DNA from: Crassaminicella profunda
GTDB lineage: Bacteria; Bacillota; Clostridia; Peptostreptococcales; Thermotaleaceae
NCBI RefSeq assembly: GCF_019884785.1
Contig: NZ_CP082326.1
Location: forward strand, 372,001-436,000
Length of the DNA stretch: 64,000 nt
Reading direction: 5' to 3'
Shown: positions 34,569-42,227 of the stretch, in pieces
Layout: each line of letters starts with the position of its first letter
Position numbering within the stretch: position 1 is the stretch's first letter
The notes under the pieces: generated by a model
Database searches by the model: none
What the model was told of the DNA's origin: nothing
The model's input: the letters and a program-made list of their open reading frames with translations, nothing else
Position numbers and translations under genes: made by a program

Positions 34569-34597
34569 ATTTTACTACTGATTGCTAAGTTCGTCAA
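34569..34597 (-). promoter_or_regulatory. Promoter of the ilvD T-box transcript
   Basis: Minus-strand TTGACG (34592-34597) and TAAAAT (34569-34574) with a 17-bp spacer, about 40 bases before the T-box leader. Confidence 0.75.
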
Positions 34598-34718
34598 CCT
34601 AAAATATTAAAATTTATTAAAAATAAAGGGTGATTTTAAATATAAATAGTCGAATTCTATTTGTTTTTTCTAGATATAATTAGGAAATAATAAACGAATA
34701 ATTAAAATGAAATACATA

Positions 34719-34746
34719 TTGAAAACCTTGATAAGTAGAGTAATAT
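34719..34746 (+). promoter_or_regulatory. Probable mgtE promoter
   Basis: TTGAAA (34719-34724) and TAATAT (34741-34746), 16-bp spacer, about 30 bases before the M-box. Confidence 0.55.
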
Positions 34747-34767
34747 AGCATATAATAATAAAGACAA

Positions 34768-34962
34768 GTTAACATTAATGTTAGGTGAGGCTCCTATTGA
34801 GATATACGCTGATGCCCGGAAATGTCGAGAGACGCCAACGGGTTAACAGGTATAATCGCGAAGGTTATATTTAATGCAGCTGACCATATGGTCAAAGCTC
34901 AATAGTGCTAAAGCTCAACATAGGAAAAGATATTTTTCTCTACTGTTGAGTAGAGTTTTTTT
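34768..34962 (+). promoter_or_regulatory. M-box (ykoK) magnesium riboswitch
   Basis: Hallmark segments are present in order: GTTAGGTGAGGCTCCTA, ATACGCTGATGCCCGG, GACGCCAACGGGTTAACAGG, TTTAATGCAGCTGACC and AGTGCTAAAGCTCAACATAG. A terminator CTCTACT-GTTG-AGTAGAG with seven T residues follows (34938-34962). The CTCAACA of the aptamer end can pair with TGTTGAG inside the terminator, giving the antiterminator. High magnesium should end transcription here. Confidence 0.95.
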
Positions 34963-34989
34963 GTTTTCATAAAATAACGAAAGGTTGGT

Positions 34990-35052
34990 GATGGTTGTGG
35001 ATGCTAGTCCCTTACCGAAGCGGAAAACTAGTGAAATGAATATTTTGAATAG
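34990..35052 (+). CDS. MgtL-like leader peptide, 20 residues
   Basis: The frame encodes MVVDASPLPKRKTSEMNYFE, preceded by AAAGG six bases before the ATG. It lies after the M-box terminator and before mgtE. Residues 4-12 (DASPLPKRK) align position by position with Salmonella MgtL (DPTPLPRRR, also residues 4-12), the leader whose proline and charged codons sense magnesium or translation stress ahead of mgtA. The stop codon overlaps the base of a hairpin (35051-35084). Its start region 34987-34999 can pair with 35055-35067, an exclusive alternative. Homology versus convergence is open. Confidence 0.6.
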
Positions 35053-35084
35053 AGCCATAACCATCATTTGGTGTTTATGGCTCT
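35051..35084 (+). promoter_or_regulatory. Leader hairpin with an alternative partner, upstream of mgtE
   Basis: AGAGCCATAA (35051-35060) pairs with TTATGGCTCT (35075-35084), ten perfect pairs, ending four bases before the mgtE ribosome site. The segment CCATAACCATCAT (35055-35067) is also complementary, with two G-U pairs, to GTGATGGTTGTGG (34987-34999), which covers the leader-peptide start codon. The two structures exclude each other. No U-run follows. Confidence 0.65.
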
Positions 35085-35102
35085 TCTAAAGGAGGGCTTT
35101 TG

Positions 35103-36440
35103 ATGAAAGATTATGTAATTGAACTAATGAACACCAAAAGATATGCTGATGCAAGACGGGAAATGTTAGAAATGAATCCTGTGGATATTGCTGAGCTATT
35201 AGAAGAAATGGATACAAATAATGCACTGATTCTTTTTAGAATGATGCCAAAGGATATTGCAGTAGATGTATTTTCAAATTTATCCAATGAAAATCAAATG
35301 TATATTATTAATGCAATTACAGATAAAGAAATAAGATACATCATGGACGAGCTGTTCTTTGATGATATGATTGATATGCTAGAGGAAATGCCTGCAATTA
35401 TTGTAAAGAAAATATTAAAAAATACAAAAGAAGATGAAAGAAAGCTCATTAATCAGTTCTTAAATTATCCTGCAGATTCTGCAGGAAGCTTGATGACTAT
35501 AGAGTATGTTGGACTTAAAAAAGAAATGACTGTGAAGCGGGCTATGGCATATATTAAAAAAATTGGAATTGATAAAGAAACTATTTATACTTGCTATGTG
35601 ATGAACGTGAACCGTAAATTAGAAGGAATCGTGTCCTTAAGAAAAATTGTTGTCAGTGATGATGATAAGACGATTGAAGAGATCATGGATACAGGGGTTA
35701 TTTATGTAAATACCTTTGATGATCAAGAAGAAATTGCCCATGTCTTTAAAAAATATGATTTTATTGCATTACCTGTTGTAGATAAGGAAGAAAGACTTCT
35801 TGGAATTATTACTATAGATGATATTGTGGATGTTATAGAAGAAGAAAATACAGAAGACTTTCATAAAATGGCAGCTATGGAGCCTTCTGAAGAAGAATAT
35901 CTTGAAACAAGTGTTTTTACATTGGCAAGAAAAAGAATTGTTTGGTTGATGGCCCTAATGATTTCAGCTATCCTTACAGGAAGCATTATTAGTAAATTTG
36001 AAGATGTACTTCAATCTGTTGTAGCCCTTGCAGCTTTTATGCCTATGCTTATGGGAACAGGTGGAAATGCAGGGGCCCAGTCAGCTACCCTTGTGATTAG
36101 GGGAATGGCGCTAGATGAGATTGATCTTAGTGATATTTTGCAAGTAGTTTGGAAAGAATTAAGAGTGAGCTGTGTTGTAGGTATTATTTTATCCTTTGTA
36201 AATTTTATCCGAATTTATTATTTTCAGCATGTAGATATTAGAATTGCTGCTACTGTATGTCTTACACTCATTGTTGTAGTGATATTAGCAAAGCTTGTTG
36301 GGGGAACATTACCTATTATTGCAAAAGCTTTAAAGCTGGATCCTGCTATTATGGCCAGTCCAATGATTTCAACAATTGTAGATGCTGTATCATTACTTAT
36401 TTATTTTACAATGGCAACGAAGTTTTTAGGAATTGCATAA
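35103..36440 (+). CDS. mgtE: MgtE-family magnesium transporter
   Basis: A 445-residue MgtE. Order of domains: N-terminal superhelical MgtE_N (about 1-130), a CBS pair (about 135-260; ACVMNVNRKLEGIVSLRKI-like and LPVVDKEERLLGIITIDDIVDVI), a linker helix, then five membrane helices with the pore signature MPMLMGTGGNAGAQSATLVIRGMA. Magnesium bound between the cytosolic domains closes the channel. The ATG is chosen with AAAGGAGG seven bases upstream; a TTG three bases earlier is in frame. It is controlled by the M-box and the second leader. Confidence 0.95.
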   Translation: MKDYVIELMNTKRYADARREMLEMNPVDIAELLEEMDTNNALILFRMMPKDIAVDVFSNLSNENQMYIINAITDKEIRYIMDELFFDDMIDMLEEMPAIIVKKILKNTKEDERKLINQFLNYPADSAGSLMTIEYVGLKKEMTVKRAMAYIKKIGIDKETIYTCYVMNVNRKLEGIVSLRKIVVSDDDKTIEEIMDTGVIYVNTFDDQEEIAHVFKKYDFIALPVVDKEERLLGIITIDDIVDVIEEENTEDFHKMAAMEPSEEEYLETSVFTLARKRIVWLMALMISAILTGSIISKFEDVLQSVVALAAFMPMLMGTGGNAGAQSATLVIRGMALDEIDLSDILQVVWKELRVSCVVGIILSFVNFIRIYYFQHVDIRIAATVCLTLIVVVILAKLVGGTLPIIAKALKLDPAIMASPMISTIVDAVSLLIYFTMATKFLGIA

Positions 36441-36527
36441 AATACAGGACTGTAGACCTATTATAACGAATGCTCTTTGTTTACGATACATTTAGTAAGA
36501 TAAGGGAATAATTTGGAGGTTAGGGTA

Positions 36528-37124
36528 ATGGCAAAGAACATTGTTCTAGATGAATATATTATGAAAAAAAATAAGATACCTGTATTAACAAAAGATGCAG
36601 AGTGGAAAGCTCTTTTTGAACCCTATATGACAAAATCTATGAAAAGAGTGGCAAAAGAATTAGAAAAAAAGGTAGCTGAAGAGCAAGATGCAATGAAGCA
36701 GATGAAAGTTCATAGGAAACTCAAGCAAAATTTGATGGGGAGGATTCTTCAATTATCTGATGAAGTAAATAATAGTAAGAATGAAGAAGCACTCATTAAA
36801 TTAGAAGATGCAAAAGAAAAATTACTCCAGGTGAATGATCGTTTAGATGAGTTTCAATTTAAGATAGAAACATTACCAAAGGAAATAGAAATGTTAAATA
36901 TGGAACTCCTTAAAGAGTCTATTGAAATTGCTTATAAGGATATAGAGGATGGTAATGAGAAACTAAAAACCCTTACAGAAGAGATTATAAAACTAAGAGA
37001 TCAATTGAAGAGTAGTTGGGATGAAAAATTAAACTTAGAAAGTAGAGTAGAAGTGCTATACGCTTATTTGCATAATACATTAGGTTATGAACAAACGAAT
37101 AAATTAGATAAAGAATTTCTTTAA
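36528..37124 (+). CDS. Uncharacterised coiled-coil protein
   Basis: A 198-residue cytoplasmic protein, nearly all heptad-like helix from about residue 30 to 175 and rich in Glu, Lys and Leu. The N-terminal KNIVLDEYIMKKNKIPVLTKDAEWKALF and C-terminal LYAYLHNTLGYEQTNKLDKEFL look more globular. No named family is recognised. The start follows GGAGGTTAGGGTA. No terminator separates it clearly from mgtE, but a good one follows it. Confidence 0.65.
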   Translation: MAKNIVLDEYIMKKNKIPVLTKDAEWKALFEPYMTKSMKRVAKELEKKVAEEQDAMKQMKVHRKLKQNLMGRILQLSDEVNNSKNEEALIKLEDAKEKLLQVNDRLDEFQFKIETLPKEIEMLNMELLKESIEIAYKDIEDGNEKLKTLTEEIIKLRDQLKSSWDEKLNLESRVEVLYAYLHNTLGYEQTNKLDKEFL

Positions 37125-37125
37125 G

Positions 37126-37172
37126 GCATGTAAAAATTACGTAAAAGTATGTAATTCTTACATGCTTTTTTT
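37126..37172 (+). terminator. Terminator after the coiled-coil gene
   Basis: 15-bp stem GCATGTAAAAATTAC / GTAATTCTTACATGC with one mismatch, then seven T residues. Confidence 0.9.
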
Positions 37173-37228
37173 GCTAATAAGACAATTTTTAGGTAAAATA
37201 TAACTATGGAAAATAGATTGGAGATAAA

Positions 37229-37600
37229 ATGATGAAAGGAATAGGAATAGATATTATAGAAATAGAAAGAGTATCTAATGCTATAGCTAGGAATGATAAA
37301 TTCCTACAGAGGATATTTACAACAAAAGAGATGGATTATTTTTCAATGATTAATTATCGCAGGAACACCATTGCTGGAAATTTTGCAGCAAAAGAGGCTG
37401 TTATGAAATCATTGGGAACGGGGCTTAGAAACTTTAAGTGGACAGATATAGAAATATATAGGGACGCGTTAGGAAAACCACATGTCTTTCTTTATAATAA
37501 TGCAAAAAAAATAGCAGAAGACCAAGGGATTAAAGAAATACTTATAAGTATTTCTCATAGCAGAGATTATGCTATAGCACAAGCTTTTGCAAATGAATAA
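37229..37600 (+). CDS. acpS: Holo-[acyl-carrier-protein] synthase
   Basis: A 123-residue (or 122; a second ATG follows directly) 4'-phosphopantetheinyl transferase of the AcpS type. It moves phosphopantetheine from CoA to acyl carrier protein. Signature segments are GIGIDIIEIERV with the metal-binding Asp, and FAAKEAVMKSLGTG. The C-terminal ISISHSRDYAIAQA is also typical. It leads a gene group with nnr, gerS and alr; acpS-nnr-alr-mazEF is a widespread Firmicute order. Confidence 0.95.
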   Translation: MMKGIGIDIIEIERVSNAIARNDKFLQRIFTTKEMDYFSMINYRRNTIAGNFAAKEAVMKSLGTGLRNFKWTDIEIYRDALGKPHVFLYNNAKKIAEDQGIKEILISISHSRDYAIAQAFANE

Positions 37601-37640
37601 AGAATGATTAAGGGAACAGCCATAAGGAGTGAATTTTTTT

Positions 37641-39194
37641 ATGAAAATTGTAAATAGTGAACAAATAAAACAATTAGATCATATGGCAATGGAGGAGTTT
37701 TTCATACCAGGTATAATATTGATGGAAAATGCAGGGGTAGCTGTTGCTCATGAAATTTTAAAATCTGTTAAGAAGAAAGAAAATAAAGAAGTTATTATTG
37801 TTTGTGGATTAGGAAATAATGGTGGAGATGGTTTTGTTGCAGCAAGGCATTTATTCAACAAAGGAATACCTGTAAAGGTATTTATTATAGGAAATCCATC
37901 GGATATAAGTGGAGATGCAAAAATAAACTATGATATTATTCATAAATTGGAAATAGATATTCAGATTTTAGTAGGTGTGAATAATTTAAAGAAGTTTTCA
38001 GAAATAATCAAAACTTGTAGTATTATAGTGGATGGTATTTTTGGGACAGGATTAAAAAGAGAAATTGATGGATTGATTGGGGAAATTATTCATACAATTA
38101 ATGAATCAGAAAAAGAAGTGATATCTATTGATATCCCATCAGGAATCAGTGCAAATAATGGAGCTGTTTATGGTACAGCAGTGAAGGCAGACAAAACTGT
38201 GGTCTTGGCACTTCCTAAAATTGGAAACCTCAATTATCCGGGAGCAGATTATGTAGGAGAGCTGATTTTAAAGGACATTGGGATTCCACAAAAAGCTATT
38301 GAAAAGATGCAGTTAAATACAAACTTTATTACAATGGATATGGTTAGAGAGATTATGCCTGTTAGAAACAGAGATACGCATAAGGGAAGTTATGGGAAAG
38401 CTTATATTGTAGCAGGGTCTACAGGTATGACTGGGGCTGCAATTCTTTCTTGTGAAGCGGCACTTAAAAGTGGTGTAGGAATCATTAAAATGCCCGTTCC
38501 ACAAAGTTTAAATACCATTATGGAAACAAGGCTTACAGAGGTGATTACAGTACCTTTACCTGAATTTAAAAAAGGTGTTGTAGGGATTCGTGATATTGAA
38601 AAAATCCTTAAAACAATGGAAGAAAGTAATGTGATGGCTATAGGACCGGGTAGTGGAAGAAGTAGAGAACTTGAAGAGCTTTTAAGAAATATTTTAGAAC
38701 ATACAAATAAGCCTATGATCTTAGATGCAGATGCATTGAATTCCTTGGCCAATAGAAAAGAATTTTTAAATTTAATCAAGTGTCCAACTATTATGACGCC
38801 TCATGTAGGAGAGATGGCAAGGTTGACAGACCTTGAGATTGATTATATAAACAACAATAGAATAGCGGTAGCAACAGAGTTTGCTAAAAAGTGGAATGTA
38901 GTAGTGGTATTAAAGGGAGCAAGAACAATTGTAGCAGGACCAAAGGAAGAAATATTTATCAATACAACGGGGAATCCAGGTATGGCTACAGCAGGAAGTG
39001 GAGATGTACTTACAGGGATTGTAACAGGACTTGTTGCACAAGGAATAGAGCCGTTAAAAGCAGCTGTTGCAGGTGTCTATATTCATGGAAAAGCAGGAGA
39101 TATAGCAGCAGAAAAGTTTGGTGAATATGGTTTAGTAGCATCTGATATTTTAAAAGAAATTCCTTTTGCCATAAAGGAAGTTGTAGGAAGATAA
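37641..39194 (+). CDS. nnr: Bifunctional NAD(P)H-hydrate epimerase / ADP-dependent dehydratase
   Basis: A 517-residue fusion that repairs hydrated NADH and NADPH. Residues about 1-215 are the YjeF_N epimerase (MENAGVAVA, CGLGNNGGDGFVAARHL). The rest is the YjeF_C/NnrD ribokinase-like dehydratase (HKGSYGKAYIVAGSTGMTGAA, DADALNSL, TPHVGEMARL, TGNPGMATAGSGDVLTGI). The ATG start is preceded by AAGGAG; an upstream in-frame GTG overlaps that site. Confidence 0.95.
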   Translation: MKIVNSEQIKQLDHMAMEEFFIPGIILMENAGVAVAHEILKSVKKKENKEVIIVCGLGNNGGDGFVAARHLFNKGIPVKVFIIGNPSDISGDAKINYDIIHKLEIDIQILVGVNNLKKFSEIIKTCSIIVDGIFGTGLKREIDGLIGEIIHTINESEKEVISIDIPSGISANNGAVYGTAVKADKTVVLALPKIGNLNYPGADYVGELILKDIGIPQKAIEKMQLNTNFITMDMVREIMPVRNRDTHKGSYGKAYIVAGSTGMTGAAILSCEAALKSGVGIIKMPVPQSLNTIMETRLTEVITVPLPEFKKGVVGIRDIEKILKTMEESNVMAIGPGSGRSRELEELLRNILEHTNKPMILDADALNSLANRKEFLNLIKCPTIMTPHVGEMARLTDLEIDYINNNRIAVATEFAKKWNVVVVLKGARTIVAGPKEEIFINTTGNPGMATAGSGDVLTGIVTGLVAQGIEPLKAAVAGVYIHGKAGDIAAEKFGEYGLVASDILKEIPFAIKEVVGR

Positions 39195-39220
39195 ATATAA
39201 ATGCATAAGAGAGATGAATT

Positions 39221-39259
39221 CCACGTAAAGATGAATATAGGAATTTTTACGTGGAGGGG
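39221..39259 (+). promoter_or_regulatory. Hairpin overlapping the gerS ribosome site
   Basis: CCACGTAAA (39221-39229) and TTTACGTGG (39246-39254) form a perfect 9-bp stem. The last two bases of the 3' arm are the first of the GGAGGGG ribosome site (39253-39259). Folding would limit ribosome access to gerS. It could instead be a terminator remnant, but no U-run follows. Confidence 0.5.
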
Positions 39260-39264
39260 TTATA

Positions 39265-39888
39265 ATGAGAAGTAGAAGGATAATATGGATTATTTTACTT
39301 ATTATGTTTATTGTAGGGTGTGAACCTAAAACAGAACAAGAACTATTTTATAAAGCCCAAAAGAAGTTAAATAAAATGGAAAGCTATAGCTGCCAAGTAG
39401 AAATAATTTCTACAGGGAATAAAAATCCAGAAAAACATACCATGAAGCAATGGTTTAAAAAGCCTAATAAATATAAATTAGAAGTAATAGGTCCCAAAGA
39501 TTCAAAGGGGAAAATGATTATAGGTAATGGAAATAAGGCTTGGATTTATCATCCAGGAATTGAGCAGACTTGGATGATGGAGGAATTTTTAAATTCTGAG
39601 GAGCAAAATATGTTTTTAGGATATTTTATAAGAAATTCTCTAAATTCAGAACAGGTGAAGGGGAGTATAGAAAAATTAGAAAAAAAGGAATATATTAAGA
39701 TCGATACAGATATTCCAGGGAATCATGTATATTATCATAAAGAACGATTATGGATAGATCTAGATGCGTTAGAACCTTATTTATTAGAGGTATTTGACAT
39801 AAAGGGTGAAAAAAGAATAGAGATAAAATACAGTGACTTTCAGTATAATCCAAAGCTTGGAGATGAGATGTTTTTAATGACTAAATGA
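39265..39888 (+). CDS. gerS: GerS-like germination lipoprotein (LolA fold)
   Basis: A 207-residue lipoprotein: a basic N-terminus, a hydrophobic signal segment and lipobox FIVGC, followed by a LolA/LolB-like half-barrel (ESYSCQVEIIS, MKQWFKKPNKYKLEVIG, MIIGNGNKAWIYHPG). In Clostridioides difficile, GerS is required for CwlD to make cortex muramic-lactam, and its gene lies directly before an alanine racemase gene, as here. That context supports the name. A function in spore cortex modification is therefore likely. Confidence 0.8.
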   Translation: MRSRRIIWIILLIMFIVGCEPKTEQELFYKAQKKLNKMESYSCQVEIISTGNKNPEKHTMKQWFKKPNKYKLEVIGPKDSKGKMIIGNGNKAWIYHPGIEQTWMMEEFLNSEEQNMFLGYFIRNSLNSEQVKGSIEKLEKKEYIKIDTDIPGNHVYYHKERLWIDLDALEPYLLEVFDIKGEKRIEIKYSDFQYNPKLGDEMFLMTK

Positions 39889-39942
39889 TTTTTTTACTTA
39901 GGTTACAAAGGATAACATACATAAAAAAATGGGGGGATAAAA

Positions 39943-41118
39943 ATGTTATCATTAGAAAAAACAAGACCTGTGTGGGCTGAAATTAATTTAGATCATCTTG
40001 CTCACAACATGAAAGAAATTAGAAAGGTCGTAAGAAAGGATACATTGGTAACTGCTGTAATTAAAGCCAATGGATATGGTCATGGAGCTGTAGAAATTGG
40101 AGAAACACTTCTTCAAAATGGAGCAGATCGATTTGCTGTTGCAACACTTTCAGAAGCATTAGAGCTAAGACGTGTATACAAAGATGTACCTATATTGATT
40201 TTAGGATATACACCAGAGAGTAATGCTGAAGAAATTATAAAAAATAAAATTATCCAGACCATCTATTCATTAGAACAAGCAAAGAAGTTTTCAGAAAAAG
40301 CACAAGAACTAAAGAAAGAAGTAATCTTTCATATTAAATTGGATACAGGTATGAGTAGAATAGGATTTCAACCTAATGAAGGATCAGTTTCTATCGTAAA
40401 AGAAATAGCTAATTTACCAAATGTAATGTTAGAAGGTATGTTTACGCATTTTGCAGTAGCAGATGCAGTAGATAAAACTTTTACGTATGGACAGTATGAA
40501 AAGTTTATACATTTTTCGAATAGGTTAAAAACAGAAGGAATAAATATTAAAGTAAAGCATGTATCTAATAGTGCAGGGATTATTGATTTACCTGAAATGA
40601 ATTTAGATATGGTTCGTGCTGGGGTGATTCTTTATGGATTGTATCCATCAGATGAAGTAAGAAAAGATGTGATTAAGCTAAAGCCAGCTCTTGCACTTAA
40701 GGCAAAAATTAGTCATGTAAAAGAGTTAGATCAAGAGATTGGCATTAGTTATGGATTAAAATATGTGACAGATAAAAAATCAAAGATTGCTACCATTCCT
40801 ATTGGATATGCAGACGGGTTTACAAGAATGTTATCAGGAAAAGCAGAAGCTTTGGTAGCTGGTAAGAAAGTACCTGTTGTAGGTAGAATTTGTATGGATC
40901 AATGTATGCTTGATGTAACAGATGTAGAAAATGTTCAGGTTGGAGATGAAGTGATTTTAATAGGAACAGATGGAAATAATACCATATTAGCAGATGACAT
41001 TGGAAATTTATTGGATACTATCAACTATGAAATTGTATGTATGGTTGGAAGACGTATTCCAAGAGTTTATATTAAAAATAATGAAGTGATAAAAATAAAA
41101 GATTATTTACAGGAGTAA
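39943..41118 (+). CDS. alr: Alanine racemase
   Basis: A 391-residue fold-type III PLP enzyme interconverting L- and D-alanine for peptidoglycan; in spores it also removes L-alanine germinant signals. The PLP lysine lies in AVIKANGYGHGA. The catalytic Tyr of the C-terminal domain is in ISYGLKYV, and GRICMDQCMLDVT is the usual second-domain block. It follows gerS by 54 bases and is likely co-transcribed with it. Confidence 0.96.
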   Translation: MLSLEKTRPVWAEINLDHLAHNMKEIRKVVRKDTLVTAVIKANGYGHGAVEIGETLLQNGADRFAVATLSEALELRRVYKDVPILILGYTPESNAEEIIKNKIIQTIYSLEQAKKFSEKAQELKKEVIFHIKLDTGMSRIGFQPNEGSVSIVKEIANLPNVMLEGMFTHFAVADAVDKTFTYGQYEKFIHFSNRLKTEGINIKVKHVSNSAGIIDLPEMNLDMVRAGVILYGLYPSDEVRKDVIKLKPALALKAKISHVKELDQEIGISYGLKYVTDKKSKIATIPIGYADGFTRMLSGKAEALVAGKKVPVVGRICMDQCMLDVTDVENVQVGDEVILIGTDGNNTILADDIGNLLDTINYEIVCMVGRRIPRVYIKNNEVIKIKDYLQE

Positions 41119-41156
41119 CGTAAATTTTGGAAATATCGTATAAAAAAGTAGTCATA

Positions 41157-41186
41157 TTGACACACTTATAATGAATAGTATATAAT
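41157..41186 (+). promoter_or_regulatory. Promoter of the mazEF-type operon
   Basis: TTGACA (41157-41162) and TATAAT (41181-41186), 18-bp spacer, about 85 bases before the antitoxin gene. Confidence 0.85.
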
Positions 41187-41272
41187 GTGGTATATCTTTT
41201 AATATATACTAATGTGGATACGAATGCCTTTATATAGATTTATTTATTTTTAAAATTTCAGGAGGTGCCCAT

Positions 41273-41548
41273 ATGGCTGAGTCTAAACGAATTATGATTA
41301 GTTTACCCAATACCCTTTTACAAGAAGTAGATGATATTGTAGCAATGGATAAAAAAAACAGAAGTGAATTTATTAGAGAAGCGATGAAATTATATATTCG
41401 AGAGAGGCGTAAGATTCAAATAAGAGAAAGTATGAAAAAGGGATATAGGGAAATGGGAGCTATGAATTTAGCTTTATCGGAAGTAGGATTAGATATGGAT
41501 GCGGATGCACTATATAACTATGAAGCCAAGCTTGCGGAGTGTGAGTAG
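41273..41548 (+). CDS. EndoAI-type antitoxin (ribbon-helix-helix)
   Basis: A 91-residue MazE-like antitoxin of the Firmicute EndoAI/NdoAI kind. The N-terminal ribbon-helix-helix ([38 protein letters not shown]) binds DNA and dimerises. The acidic C-terminus ([25 protein letters not shown]) would wrap the toxin. The ATG follows AGGAGGTGCCC. The toxin gene starts one base after its stop, so translation is coupled. Confidence 0.92.
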   Translation: MAESKRIMISLPNTLLQEVDDIVAMDKKNRSEFIREAMKLYIRERRKIQIRESMKKGYREMGAMNLALSEVGLDMDADALYNYEAKLAECE

Positions 41549-41549
41549 T

Positions 41550-41900
41550 GTGATTGTAAAAAGAGGAGATATTTTTTATGCAGATCTTAGTCCTGTTGTT
41601 GGTTCAGAACAAGGAGGAGTAAGACCCGTTCTTGTGGTTCAGAACAACATAGGAAACAAATATAGTCCTACGGTTATTGTGGCTGCAATTACTTCACAAA
41701 TCAATAAAGCAAAGCTTCCTACTCATATTGAAATTAGTGCCTCAGAATATGGATTAACAAAAGACTCGGTGGTATTATTAGAACAAGTTCGGACTATTGA
41801 TAAAAGAAGATTGAGAGAAAAAATAGGGCACTCTGATGATGAGATGATGGATAAGGTAAATGAAGCGTTATTAATTAGTTTCGGATTAATAGATTTTTAA
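41550..41900 (+). CDS. ndoA: MazF/EndoA endoribonuclease toxin
   Basis: A 116-residue MazF toxin, an mRNA interferase. Family blocks are [30 protein letters not shown], catalytic region [21 protein letters not shown], and [17 protein letters not shown]. The GTG start fits the homologues' start ([13 protein letters not shown]) and the GGAG ten bases upstream; a longer frame inside the antitoxin gene is not used. Its place after alr is the standard Bacillus and Clostridium arrangement. Confidence 0.94.
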   Translation: MIVKRGDIFYADLSPVVGSEQGGVRPVLVVQNNIGNKYSPTVIVAAITSQINKAKLPTHIEISASEYGLTKDSVVLLEQVRTIDKRRLREKIGHSDDEMMDKVNEALLISFGLIDF

Positions 41901-41909
41901 AATATAGAA

Positions 41910-41945
41910 ATGAGTTATTACTTTTAAGTAATAGCTCATTTTTTA
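41910..41945 (+). terminator. Terminator after the mazEF-type pair
   Basis: 12-bp stem ATGAGTTATTAC / GTAATAGCTCAT with one G-T pair and six T residues. Confidence 0.9.
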
Positions 41946-42073
41946 TTTTCTAGAGGATTAAAAAAGTGAAGATTATAATTTTGTATAAAGTAGTATAGTC
42001 AGAAATATTTACTAGATACAATAATATTTACATATTATTGTAATATATTCGTAACCTTATTTTTATATTATAC

Positions 42074-42194
42074 TGATATAATGGAGTTAGATTCATGACA
42101 ATAAATAACAGCATTTGCGAAATATAGTACAAATTTTATCATGATGGAACAATTTCTTTAAATATTTCGTCCATAGGATAAGGAAGTCCATAGG
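42074..42194 (+). promoter_or_regulatory. Extended -10 promoter and leader of the glycosidase gene
   Basis: TGATATAAT (42074-42082) is an extended -10 box without a clear -35. The 140-base leader contains GTCCATAGG twice (42169-42177 and 42186-42194, 17 bp apart). Apart from this and the terminator above, the 327-base gap 41901-42227 holds nothing I recognise. Confidence 0.5.
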
Positions 42195-42227
42195 GGAAAG
42201 TTTCCATATAGAGAGGAGAAATAGAAG

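Noticed and set aside
41499-41549. Longer N-terminus for the MazF toxin
   Set aside because: It would overlap the antitoxin gene out of frame and add residues absent from the family; the GTG at 41550 matches the known start.
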